64,000 nt of DNA from Lacrimispora amygdalina (GTDB lineage: Bacteria > Bacillota > Clostridia > Lachnospirales > Lachnospiraceae): positions 1-64,000 of the forward strand of contig NZ_OAOF01000007.1 in assembly GCF_900205965.1 (NCBI RefSeq), given 5' to 3'. The translations under genes were made by a program, and so were the position numbers. Below are positions 1 through 7,854 of the stretch, one piece after another (position 1 is the first letter of the stretch; each line of letters opens with the position of its first letter). The notes under the pieces were generated by a model. That model did not search any database, had not been told where the DNA came from, and worked only from the letters and a program-made list of their open reading frames with translations.

Positions 1-39
1 TAAGTTCTCGACAAACATAAGGATAATGGATTTGGAAGG

Positions 40-375
40 GTGTTACAATGGATTTTTTTATGCAGGGAGTGTTACACTTTTGGATTGCATTTCGTTACAG
101 TTTTATTTTACACTAAACATGGCAACGACATAATGATTACAACCGACGATAATTGTATATACACTGTACAACACACACTTCAATTCTGGGAAAAAAAACT
201 TATTTATTGGAACTTTTACCGATGCCACAAGTGTTATATTGTAAACATTGAAAAGGTTACAGAGATTATCCCATCTTATAATTCTACCTTTTTATTAAGA
301 TTAGAAAAACACAAAAATACTGTACCAGTCGGTAGAAAATTCATTAAGGAATTTAAGGAGATAATCGGGTGGTAA
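40..375 (+). CDS. LytTR DNA-binding domain protein, probably N-terminally truncated
   Basis: The 111-residue product matches the LytTR DNA-binding fold from about residue 20 onward. Visible signs are a TKHGN-type first strand, the central FYRCHKCYIVN segment (family pattern F-x-R-C-H-x-S-Y-I-V-N) and the closing PVGRKFIKEFKEI strand and helix. In this family such domains bind direct repeats upstream of target genes, usually as the output part of AlgR/AgrA-type regulators. No receiver domain is visible; the first 15 residues look like non-homologous lead-in, so this may be a stand-alone LytTR protein or the tail of a broken response regulator. An ATG at 40 has only a weak GAAGGG site before it. 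Confidence 0.7.
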   Translation: MLQWIFLCRECYTFGLHFVTVLFYTKHGNDIMITTDDNCIYTVQHTLQFWEKKLIYWNFYRCHKCYIVNIEKVTEIIPSYNSTFLLRLEKHKNTVPVGRKFIKEFKEIIGW

Positions 376-558
376 CTTGTAGTTCAAACCTATTTCTCGG
401 CTTTTTAGAGCTCTAATTTTACTTTCATCGCCTCTTTGTTATACAACGAAATATACTTGATATACTATTAAATATCATACGTACGTAGATATCACATTCA
501 TTAGTTTGTTATTTAAATAGTGCTTTCACCGAAAAATATAATACTAGGAGGTAAAATG

Positions 559-1389
559 ATGAGCACCACTTACAAATTTACTATTCACACAGTAGATCAA
601 GCAAATGCAGGAACCGATTCTAATATTTTTTTAAAATTATATGGTGATCGAGGAATATCACCAGAAGTACGACTAAATAAATATATAAGCGGAAATGCTT
701 TTGAACGAAACAAAACCGATACCTGCAGCATTGAATACGATAAAGATTATGGAGAAATCTATATGATCGAAGTTCGATCCGATATGCAATATGCTGCACC
801 AGACTGGCTCTGTGATTATTTTAAAATAGAAAAAAAAGATGATCCTGATTATTCAATAACGGTACAGTTCCCAAGCGGATACTGGATAAATAATAAGGAA
901 AACCATCGGATGAATGCAACTTCTGGCTATGATTTTGATTTACCTACTCATACAACTGAATACAGACGGGTTTATGGAGGTTTTCACTATATTCCGCCAA
1001 ACATTAAGTTTGTAAAAACCATAAAAACATCTGTTCTGGTTGATGTGGATTATAATAGAGTTGATGTATTTGAAACTTCAACACAAACATCTCTGGAGGT
1101 AGAATATCAAGCCATTAAGGCTGCATTTGATTTCCAAATTAATACTTCCTTGAATGAGCAGGTTGATAATAAACTTCAGCAGGTAGAGGAAATTATAACA
1201 GAAGTTACAATAGACGGCGCCCAAACAGAAAGAACACTACAGGAAATTTGGAATGAAAGTGAATATAATTTTACAGCTAAGCTTGGTAGTGATACCTATA
1301 GCTTTACCATTCCGTATACCAGAACATTTGCCGGCTTTAAAGAAGTTCCAACTATGTGGACTGAAGTATTAGAACCTTTGGAAAACTAG
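559..1389 (+). CDS. PLAT/LH2-domain protein of unknown function
   Basis: The first 105 residues or so match the PLAT/LH2 beta-sandwich: a Y-K-F-T-I-H-T strand, then A-G-T-D-S-N-I-F-L-K-L-Y-G, F-E-R-N-K-T-D and P-D-W-L. PLAT domains bind lipids or partner proteins. The remaining 170 residues, rich in Thr, Asp and beta-branched residues, match nothing I recognise; alternating polar and hydrophobic stretches would suit a beta-rich fold. There is no signal peptide. AGGAGG at 546-551 gives the best spacing to the ATG at 559; the ATG at 556 is also possible. It lies alone between decayed genes, with a hairpin (1480-1513) downstream. The PLAT call is good; the function is unknown. Confidence 0.65.
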   Translation: MSTTYKFTIHTVDQANAGTDSNIFLKLYGDRGISPEVRLNKYISGNAFERNKTDTCSIEYDKDYGEIYMIEVRSDMQYAAPDWLCDYFKIEKKDDPDYSITVQFPSGYWINNKENHRMNATSGYDFDLPTHTTEYRRVYGGFHYIPPNIKFVKTIKTSVLVDVDYNRVDVFETSTQTSLEVEYQAIKAAFDFQINTSLNEQVDNKLQQVEEIITEVTIDGAQTERTLQEIWNESEYNFTAKLGSDTYSFTIPYTRTFAGFKEVPTMWTEVLEPLEN

Positions 1390-1774
1390 GGAATACCTGA
1401 TAAACGCAAAAAAAGATTCACCAATTATGAATAAGTTCAACAATGCTTCTACTTCATAAAGTGTCACAATAACCCAAAGAATGGGAGAGTCTTAATTCTA
1501 AGGCTTTCCCATTCAGTTCAAGTATGGAGTTGAGGAGAAACGAAACATCGTCAATCCAATTAATTGAATTAACTATATGATGGAGCGCTTCTTAGAAAGA
1601 GTAGCAATGTCCCAATATAAAGACAATTTAATTTAAAAAGGTTTAAACCACAACATGTTTTGGTTTGAGAGCCATTTTTGGGCTTGAAAATAGTAAAAAT
1701 GTCATCTATTTGAGGGCGAAAATTAAGTAAAAATATAGATGACATAGAAAATTAGAGGAGAATTTCATAGTATT
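1390..1774. other. Non-coding stretch with two inverted repeats
   Basis: No convincing gene is seen. A 15-bp stem with a 4-base loop lies at 1480-1513 (AATGGGAGAGTCTTA pairs with TAAGGCTTTCCCATT, two G-U pairs) and may end the PLAT transcript, although no T-run follows. A second perfect 11-bp inverted repeat has arms ATGTCATCTAT (1699-1709) and ATAGATGACAT (1735-1745), with a 25-base spacer. The CCACAACAT...TGGTTTGAGAGC segment before it partly resembles a segment near 15915. Confidence 0.5.
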
Positions 1775-1821
1775 AAGGCTAAGCGAAAGGTCAACGAATG
1801 ATCTGCAACTTAGCCTTTTTT
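1775..1821 (+). terminator. Rho-independent terminator
   Basis: AAGGCTAAG (1775-1783) pairs with CTTAGCCTT (1809-1817), followed by a run of T to 1821. It overlaps the first codons of the open frame starting at 1798, which suggests that ATG is not the original start of the SEC-C protein. Confidence 0.6.
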
Positions 1822-2712
1822 ATATATCATATAATGGCATTATTTTTAAGGAGAGAAACTGGTAAAAGGATAGATTACAAATTAGACACCATAATAGGGA
1901 AAGAATCGGCAAAATTATTTAGGAAAATAGAAGAACTGGAATTTTCAGAGACTAGGCTTAAGAAAGCGCAGCAAATAGAGTTGATGGCAGAAGTTCTGGG
2001 TGCTGAAACTCTTTTTGAAGGATTTTGTTTGGTTTTTTATGAAGCAGATGATTCATTGCAGCAGTTATGTAAAGATTATGGCTGCCTGGAAAGGTATAAC
2101 GAATTAGCGCAAAATAAAGTGTATCAAAAGAGAAAAAAATACATACGTATCATAGCAGACTATGCAATGGCAGCTGTAAATCTTTACGGCGTGATACATG
2201 CTACAGAACTGGTGACGCTAATACATAAATATGAGAATAAATTTGATGAGAAGGGATATAACCATGTAGATGGTAGCTATAAAAATACAGTGATGTTTAC
2301 CCCTGAATTTGTATGTACATGTACGCTGCATCAATTGATTGGAGATTCAAATATTGATCAAGCAAATGAATTTCTTGGATATGCGATGAAGGTTATGAAT
2401 TCTGTTAGAATGTGGTACAACCATGGGTGTGCCCCTGATGAAGTGTTGCGTCAGACACCAATACACCCGGAAGTTACTACAATTGTGCCAGGAAGTTAAC
2501 GAGCAGCTGCAATCCTGACCGAAGGACAAGAACAGTTAGGTCAAATGGGTATCAATATCGATCTTGATGCAACAGCAACTGATATTTCATCTCTTTTATT
2601 TGAAAATGGAATCAATGGAAAAATGACTAAGACTACGAGAAAAGTATACCCAAATGATTTATGTCCTTGCGGCAGTGGGAAGAAATTTAAAAAGTGCTGT
2701 GGTAAGTTTTAA
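1798..2712 (+). pseudogene. SEC-C motif protein interrupted by an in-frame stop
   Basis: The frame reads 233 residues to a TAA at 2497-2499. It then continues in the same frame for 71 more residues and ends with a textbook SEC-C metal-binding motif, P-N-D-L-C-P-C-G-S-G-K-K-F-K-K-C-C-G (2650-2709). SEC-C motifs coordinate zinc and occur at the C-terminus of SecA and many small clostridial proteins. One nonsense change, for example CAA to TAA, would explain the break because no frame change is needed. A terminator lies over the first codons, so the N-terminus may also be lost; the ATG at 1834 is an alternative start. The helical N-terminal region is not recognised. A pseudogene is most likely. 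Confidence 0.65.
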
Positions 2713-2796
2713 AGCATTGTAATAGAATTAACGGTGAGTTAAGTTTATGCGAATGTAATTTGAATTTAGATAATCATTGTAGAGCTGGGGGTATAT

Positions 2797-2975
2797 ATGA
2801 GAGCGGAAGCAACAATAGAAGAATGGAATAAATTATATGAGATGGATGCTGTCTTGGAATATCTATTTATGAAGGATATGAAGCATTTAATAGCTATATG
2901 ATGCTGACAATGCAGGAACGTATGAATATATCTGTGGAATATGCCATGTCCAATCAAAAATGCAAATTCTTTTAA
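2797..2975 (+). pseudogene. Remnant of a small conserved protein (A-T-x-E-E-W-x-x-L-Y-E type)
   Basis: A plausible start at 2797 encodes MRAEATIEEWNKLYE, which resembles the N-terminus of a family often found with SEC-C proteins in clostridia. The frame then shifts; from about 2860 another frame reads G-I-S-I-Y-E-G-Y-E-A-F-N-S-Y and E-Y-A-M-S-N-Q to a stop at 2975. This fits a gene with an internal deletion. I am not certain of the family assignment. Confidence 0.35.
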
Positions 2976-3273
2976 ATATGTATCCTATAAAGATATTAAA
3001 AAATTTGCAGCGGATTTCAAGGCAGTTTATAAGGCTCCTACAGAAGATCTGGCCCTATCCGAACTGGAGATTGTGAAAGAAATCTGGGGCAAGAAATACC
3101 CTTATGCAATAGCCAGCTGGGAACAGAGCTGGGAAGTGGTACGCCCGTTTTTTTGATTTAACGAAGACATTCGAAGGATCATGTATACCACAAATATCAT
3201 TGAAGGAGTCAACCGACAATTCCGTAAAGTGACAAAAGCTAAAAGTAGTTTTATTTGGTACTCAGCCAGTTAA
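2965..3273 (+). mobile_element. IS256-family (mutator-type) transposase remnant
   Basis: One frame (to the TGA at 3154-3156) reads Y-K-D-I-K-K-F-A-A-D-F-K followed by E-I-W-G-K-K-Y-P-Y-A-I-A-S-W. A second frame continues with [15 protein letters not shown] and R-Q-F-R-K-V-T-K to a stop at 3271-3273. Both segments are characteristic of the C-terminal part of IS256-type transposases. The join needs a frameshift, the N-terminal half is missing and the sequence is spliced directly onto the preceding gene remnant. It is an inactive relic. Confidence 0.75.
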
Positions 3274-3320
3274 TGCTTTTGTATCCGTAACGCTTGAATG
3301 AATATCTATAAATAAAAACC

Positions 3321-3350
3321 GGTCAGACAGTTCACCACAACTGTCTGACC
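3321..3350. repeat. Perfect 12-bp stem hairpin
   Basis: GGTCAGACAGTT and AACTGTCTGACC pair perfectly around a 6-base loop. It lies just downstream of the IS256 relic and could be a terminator or part of the element end. No T-run follows. Confidence 0.5.
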
Positions 3351-3523
3351 ATCCTAATGATTTCCTTATTCCGTCGGTACTTATAGTATGCCCGATTTTT
3401 TACTAATAATTCCAGAGGTCGGGTGTGGGCAGAGCCCACAAAAAGAAAGCTATAGGTAACGACCATTTTTGCTGTCCGAAAGTATATAAATTAGGAATCA
3501 GGAGAAACTACTGTTAGAAACTT

Positions 3524-3745
3524 ATGTTCGACATTGCAAATAAGTTTCGAATCATAGGAAATTACTACATATCTAACCCAAGAGAACGGGCTCCCATTAA
3601 TGCTCTGATTATGTCCTTTACCATTGCATTTTTATCGCCTTTTGGCTGCTTTGCCGGTTGGATGTCAAGCATTGACCGCCGTCTTCCGTTTGTATTTACA
3701 TTTACTATTTATATCATGGCAATCAGGATTCTTTATTCAATTTAA
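3524..3745 (+). pseudogene. C-terminal fragment of an MFS-type transporter
   Basis: The 73-residue frame has hydrophobic segments and an S-P-F-G...S-S-I-D-R-R-L-P-F pattern that resembles the last two membrane helices of clostridial MFS permeases. The remaining ten or so helices are absent and no ribosome site is seen, so this is probably a relic. Its 3' end overlaps the convergent glycosyltransferase gene by a few bases. Confidence 0.4.
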
Positions 3746-4894
3746 ATATTCCAGAATTTCCTTTGCAATCTGATTATTACCGCCAGCGTTGAGCATGAGC
3801 TCCTGATAGGTCTGAATGTTTTTCTTATAAGTATCATCATTTAATATACTCATGGCGTTGTCTGCCAGAATTTCCGGTGTCAGATGTTTTTTGGACAAAG
3901 ATTTCCCTATATGAAGAGCTTCGATTTGTCTGGCAACGGCAGGCTGGTCGTTTCCTACTGGTATTGCCAGCATAGGGACTCCATAATAGATTGATTCGTT
4001 AACACTGTTCATACCGCCATGTGTAATAAATACACTTGTGCGCTTCAGAACTTCTAATTGGGGTACAAAGGGATAAATTGATATATTGTCTGGTAAGGAA
4101 CCTAGTTTTTCAGCCTTCACGATCGTTCCGATAGAAATAATTACATTAACAGGTTTATTCTTAAACGCCTGAATGCATTGTTTGAAAAATGATGCAGAGT
4201 TATTTAAAAGTGTGCCGAGAGAGATATAAATTAATGGGTAACGCAGTTCCGGAAACTGAAACGAGGGATCTGCCATCCTGTCGTTAAGCGCAGCTCCTAT
4301 GTATTTATAATGAATCGGATCAAATTCATCAGAAAAAATCTGGAATTCTTTTATGGTGTAAGTGAAGTTTAAGGGAGGTGCATTTTCAGCCATTTCTTTT
4401 GCAATGCTGCCATAGCGTAAATGATATTTTTTTTGGAGTTTTTTAGAGATGAAGCGGCATAAAGCAGGATAGCGGAATATACAGGTCATGTACCAGCCGC
4501 CGGTCTGACCAAAATAATTTAAGACATGTTCATTTAAAGAAAAAGTTGAGAATAGACGGAAAGCAGGGATTCCCAGTTCATCTGCCAGAGATTTGCCGGG
4601 TAAAAACAGCATTTCATAAATGAGACAGTCATAGTCTCCCCCGATCCTCTTTACCGTTTTATAGGCAGAGCCCCAGCTTTTCATTTCTTTCTGGGAGGGG
4701 GATAATGTATCAGGGTAATCATCATACGGAATAAAATGAGCTCCTGTTTTTTCCACCTTTGATTTCCAGTCAGGGGCCTGAATATAGGTGACCTCATGTC
4801 CTAGGTCAATAATGACCTTTGCAAGGCCAAGGGTTGGGTTGGTGTGTCCGGAAAAGGGCAGATTAACCATTAAAATTTTCTTTTTACTGATCAT
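3737..4894 (-). CDS. Macrolide-type (MGT family) UDP-glycosyltransferase
   Basis: This 385-residue GT1/GT-B enzyme has an N-terminal acceptor domain beginning V-N-L-P-F-S-G-H-T-N-P-T-L-G-L-A and a C-terminal nucleotide-sugar domain with Y-I-S-L-G-T-L, then F-V-P-Q-L-E-V-L and the T-H-G-G-M-N-S-V-N-E-S-I-Y-Y-G-V-P donor signature. The family transfers sugars to macrolides, flavonoids and other small hydrophobic molecules; Bacillus YjiC is a broad-specificity relative. It is full length. Its start overlaps the end of the TetR gene by 11 bases, so the two are one operon, suggesting drug- or metabolite-inducible glycosylation as detoxification or as a tailoring step for the neighbouring acyl-chain genes. 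Substrate unknown. Confidence 0.85.
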   Translation of the reverse strand: MISKKKILMVNLPFSGHTNPTLGLAKVIIDLGHEVTYIQAPDWKSKVEKTGAHFIPYDDYPDTLSPSQKEMKSWGSAYKTVKRIGGDYDCLIYEMLFLPGKSLADELGIPAFRLFSTFSLNEHVLNYFGQTGGWYMTCIFRYPALCRFISKKLQKKYHLRYGSIAKEMAENAPPLNFTYTIKEFQIFSDEFDPIHYKYIGAALNDRMADPSFQFPELRYPLIYISLGTLLNNSASFFKQCIQAFKNKPVNVIISIGTIVKAEKLGSLPDNISIYPFVPQLEVLKRTSVFITHGGMNSVNESIYYGVPMLAIPVGNDQPAVARQIEALHIGKSLSKKHLTPEILADNAMSILNDDTYKKNIQTYQELMLNAGGNNQIAKEILEYLN

Positions 4895-5525
4895 AATATT
4901 CTTTTAACCTTTCTTTTAATATTATTTCACTCGTTTGACTAATGAGCGGTGCATCGAACTTTTGCAGCAGAGCCACGATAAACTGGATTCTGTTACATGC
5001 TTCCAGATAAGTGCTGTTTACGATTATGGGATCCAGCCACACATCGAACAGCAGAATAAAAATTTCTGAAACCTCTTTGGGATACTGACAGTTAAATTCC
5101 ATAGAGGCATTTCCCTGGCGGATTATCTCTTCCACATATTTACTCAGAACGTTTACTGAATTTCTTAATGTATCCAGTAAAGCATAAGGGACCTTTTCCG
5201 CCCAATGATTCTGAGTTAAATTCACCAGAGTATCATCTGTCTGCAGCTCACTTATAAGCAGATCAATTTTTTCAATGGAATTTAATTGTGCATTGTTAAT
5301 GAGATGCTTAAAAAAACTGCTTATAGTGTCTTTTCTTTGCGCAATGATATATTCCATAATATCCTGCTTACTGTTAAAGTGATGGTACAATGCGCCCTTA
5401 GATAATCCCGTAGAACTCATAATATCCTGCATAGTTGTGTTTTCAAATCCATTCCTGGAAAACAGGGCAGTGGCAGTTGTAATGATCTTCTGCTTTGTGT
5501 TACTTGCTTTGTCAATTCTTGACAT
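4884..5525 (-). CDS. TetR-family transcriptional regulator
   Basis: In this 213-residue protein residues 10-60 form the TetR helix-turn-helix: I-I-T-T-A-T-A-L-F-S-R-N-G-F-E-N-T-T, then G-L-S-K-G-A-L-Y-H-H-F. The C-terminal ligand domain is divergent, as usual. It is the first gene of a two-gene operon with the MGT glycosyltransferase and is divergent from the acyltransferase gene at 5805. The palindrome 5546-5556 just upstream is the likely operator, so autoregulation and control of the glycosyltransferase are expected. Confidence 0.88.
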   Translation of the reverse strand: MSRIDKASNTKQKIITTATALFSRNGFENTTMQDIMSSTGLSKGALYHHFNSKQDIMEYIIAQRKDTISSFFKHLINNAQLNSIEKIDLLISELQTDDTLVNLTQNHWAEKVPYALLDTLRNSVNVLSKYVEEIIRQGNASMEFNCQYPKEVSEIFILLFDVWLDPIIVNSTYLEACNRIQFIVALLQKFDAPLISQTSEIILKERLKEYYDQ

Positions 5526-5545
5526 CTATACTCACCTCAATTAAA

Positions 5546-5556
5546 GACCGTCGGTC
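5546..5556. promoter_or_regulatory. Probable TetR operator
   Basis: GACCGTCGGTC is palindromic around its central base and resembles the ACCGAC/GTCGGT operators of many TetR regulators. It lies 21 bp upstream of the TetR start codon, within its likely promoter. Confidence 0.6.
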
Positions 5557-5804
5557 GGTTTTTATAATTATACCAAAATAGTTTGGATATGTCAACTAAA
5601 ACAATCAATAGTGATAAAAAAACCATAAAGACTTAATTTTATGCTGAATAATAATTATTTAAATAAAATTAAATGGACAAAAAGCGACAGAAAGTGGACA
5701 TTTTTTTAAAATTATTTATTTTTGTGTTTTAATTCATATCAGATAAAAAATATTTAAGTTCTAAAGTAAAAACTCTCTGAGAGGGAAAAGGAGGAAATGG
5801 GTTC

Positions 5805-6728
5805 ATGAAGTCTGCAATACTGTTTCCAGGACAGGGGGCTCAATATGCCGGTATGGGAAAAGGTCTCTATGAAAAATACGATTGGGTGAAAAAAATATAT
5901 CAGGATGTCAAAGAACGCTTTGCATTGGATCTATACAAACTGACCTGTGAAAGCGATTTAAATTATCTGACAAGAACCGATCATGCCCAGATAGCTATAT
6001 TTGTGGTTAGTTACATAAATTATCGCGCCTTTTTTAATAAATATAAAATTATGCCTGAATATATGGCTGGTCACAGCCTTGGCGAATTTACGGCTCTTAC
6101 CGCATCAGGGGCATTGTCATTTGAAGAATCCCTGGAATTAGTTCTTGAAAGAGGAAGACTTATGCAGGCAGAAGCAGAAAAATCCCAAGGCGGAATGCTT
6201 GCGATAAAATGGAATTATGAAAATGTGAAAAATATATGCAAAGAATCTATGGAACAGCATAATTTAAAAATCAGTATATCTAATTACAATTCAGTAAATC
6301 AAATCGTATTGTCTGGAGACTGGGATACATTAAATATAATGGAAAAAACATTTGAGTCAAATGGTATATTAACCACCAGATTGAATGTTGGTGCCGCATT
6401 TCACAGCAGCTATATGGAAATGGCATCCCGTGAGTTCTCTTCCTTATTATCAAAGATAAAATTTTCCGAACCAAAATGCAAGGTAATTTCAAATGTCAGC
6501 AGTCTTTCGTATAAAGGAGATATTTATAGTATGTTGTCAAAGCAAATGGTTTCCACCGTTCGCTGGTATGAAACCATAAAATATCTGCAAGAGGAAGGTG
6601 TTGATATTTACATAGATCTGGGACCGAAAAGTATTTTAAAAAGCATGATGAAAAGGAGTTTAAGTAAGGGAAAAGTATATTCCTATGAAGATGAGGAAGA
6701 TAAAATCTTGCTTGACAGAATCCTGTAA
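5805..6728 (+). CDS. Malonyl-CoA acyltransferase (FabD/trans-AT-like)
   Basis: This 307-residue acyltransferase shows all family hallmarks: F-P-G-Q-G-A-Q-Y-A-G-M-G at the N-terminus, the nucleophile elbow G-H-S-L-G-E near residue 90, the catalytic His in A-F-H-S-S-Y-M near residue 200 and D-L-G-P-K-S-I-L near the C-terminus. Enzymes of this type load malonyl or other acyl units onto an acyl carrier protein. The gene has an AGGAGG site and is followed 22 bp later by a FabG-like reductase and then a truncated carrier-like ORF. No ketosynthase is nearby, so it is not a complete fatty-acid operon; it may be a housekeeping spare or a trans-acting AT left from a lost polyketide cluster. Confidence 0.85.
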   Translation: MKSAILFPGQGAQYAGMGKGLYEKYDWVKKIYQDVKERFALDLYKLTCESDLNYLTRTDHAQIAIFVVSYINYRAFFNKYKIMPEYMAGHSLGEFTALTASGALSFEESLELVLERGRLMQAEAEKSQGGMLAIKWNYENVKNICKESMEQHNLKISISNYNSVNQIVLSGDWDTLNIMEKTFESNGILTTRLNVGAAFHSSYMEMASREFSSLLSKIKFSEPKCKVISNVSSLSYKGDIYSMLSKQMVSTVRWYETIKYLQEEGVDIYIDLGPKSILKSMMKRSLSKGKVYSYEDEEDKILLDRIL

Positions 6729-6750
6729 AACAGGAGGAAAGGGGTGAATT

Positions 6751-7491
6751 ATGAATAAGACTGCAGTTGTAATTGGCGGTTCTGGAGCCATAGGAAGTGA
6801 AATCTGCAAAAGACTTGCAGGCGGGAACTATAATACGTTTTTTACTTTTTTAAGCAATAAGGCTGTTGCCGATAATCTGGAGCAGACAGTTCCTGGCTAT
6901 CTGCATGGAATCCCTTGTGATGTACGGAAATATGAAGAGGTAGAATCCTTAATAGACAAAGTCAAAAAAGAATGCGGCGGAGTTGATGTTTTAATAAACT
7001 GTGCAGGTATTTCAGGGGAAAGTCTCTTTGTAAACAAAAGTATTGATGAGTGGAAAAATGTTTTGGAAACAAATCTGTTCAGTGTTTTTTATTCCTGTAG
7101 ATCAGTGATTCCCATTATGCTGGAGCAGTATAGAGGAGTGATAATAAACGTATCTTCAATTTTAGGTACTTTTGGAATTCCCGGAATGGAAGATTATTGT
7201 GCTTCTAAAAGCGGTATCATCGGATTTACGCAATCTCTTGCTTCAGAAGTAGCCAGATTTGGAATCAGGGTCAACTGTATAAGTCCCGGGATGATTGATA
7301 CCCAGATGTCAAAGGGCGCACAAAAGCAGATTGGAAAAAGTGTAAAAAAATTAATTCCCTGTAAAGAATTTGGCTCTGCTGAAAATGTTGCAGATTTAAT
7401 GGAATTTTTGGTTTCTTCTAAAGCAGGTTATATCAATGGTGAAAATATAATGGTTGGCGGTGGCCTGGGAAGAACACTTCCGGTCAGTTAA
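6751..7491 (+). CDS. FabG-like short-chain dehydrogenase/reductase
   Basis: This 246-residue classical SDR has the NADP-binding turn G-G-S-G-A-I-G near residue 10, N-C-A-G-I-S, the catalytic Ser in V-S-S-I and the catalytic pair in Y-C-A-S-K. Length and motifs match 3-oxoacyl-ACP reductase. It follows the FabD-like gene in the same operon and precedes a carrier-protein-like ORF, so reduction of an ACP-bound beta-ketoacyl group is the best guess. Confidence 0.82.
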   Translation: MNKTAVVIGGSGAIGSEICKRLAGGNYNTFFTFLSNKAVADNLEQTVPGYLHGIPCDVRKYEEVESLIDKVKKECGGVDVLINCAGISGESLFVNKSIDEWKNVLETNLFSVFYSCRSVIPIMLEQYRGVIINVSSILGTFGIPGMEDYCASKSGIIGFTQSLASEVARFGIRVNCISPGMIDTQMSKGAQKQIGKSVKKLIPCKEFGSAENVADLMEFLVSSKAGYINGENIMVGGGLGRTLPVS

Positions 7492-7510
7492 AAAGAAAGG
7501 TGGATAAAAA

Positions 7511-7759
7511 ATGGATAACATGGAATTATTTGAGATGGTACAAACTACGGTTGCAGAGGTACTGGACGTTGAAAAAGAGGAAATGGTCTCTGTGCTTGTG
7601 GTCTCAAGGCAAATAATTATTCCAGAAAGTTCTGATCGTGTAAGAATGACTATAACAGAGGTACATTTAGAAGCAGGTGCATGTCGGCCGAGACATGTCA
7701 TACAAGATAAGTTGACAACTTTTTACGGTTTTCTGGCTTTTGAGGAATCAGGAGAGTAA
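7511..7759 (+). CDS. Small chimeric ORF: acyl-carrier-like start, different tail
   Basis: The first 25 residues (MDNMELFEMVQTTVAEVLDVEKEEM) look like helix 1 of an acyl carrier protein, as expected after fabD and fabG genes. The D-S-L motif that carries phosphopantetheine is absent. The rest, including V-R-M-T-I-T-E-V-H-L-E-A-G-A-C-R-P-R-H, resembles the start of a cupin barrel rather than a carrier. The ORF has a good ribosome site (AGAAAGGTGG). It may be a fusion left by a deletion that removed most of an ACP gene and the end of another gene. I do not assign a function. Confidence 0.4.
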   Translation: MDNMELFEMVQTTVAEVLDVEKEEMVSVLVVSRQIIIPESSDRVRMTITEVHLEAGACRPRHVIQDKLTTFYGFLAFEESGE

Positions 7760-7854
7760 AGTATCGCATAGGTTGATTTATTCAACCGTTATCAACTGCA
7801 AACCCATTGATTTTCTTCTGCTTACCAACTAAAATATAATCAGAGGTGATTGAT

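Noticed and set aside
1640..1690. GTTTGAGAGC-like text resembling a type II CRISPR repeat start
   Set aside because: Only one copy, no spacers, no cas genes and no tracr-like complement nearby.
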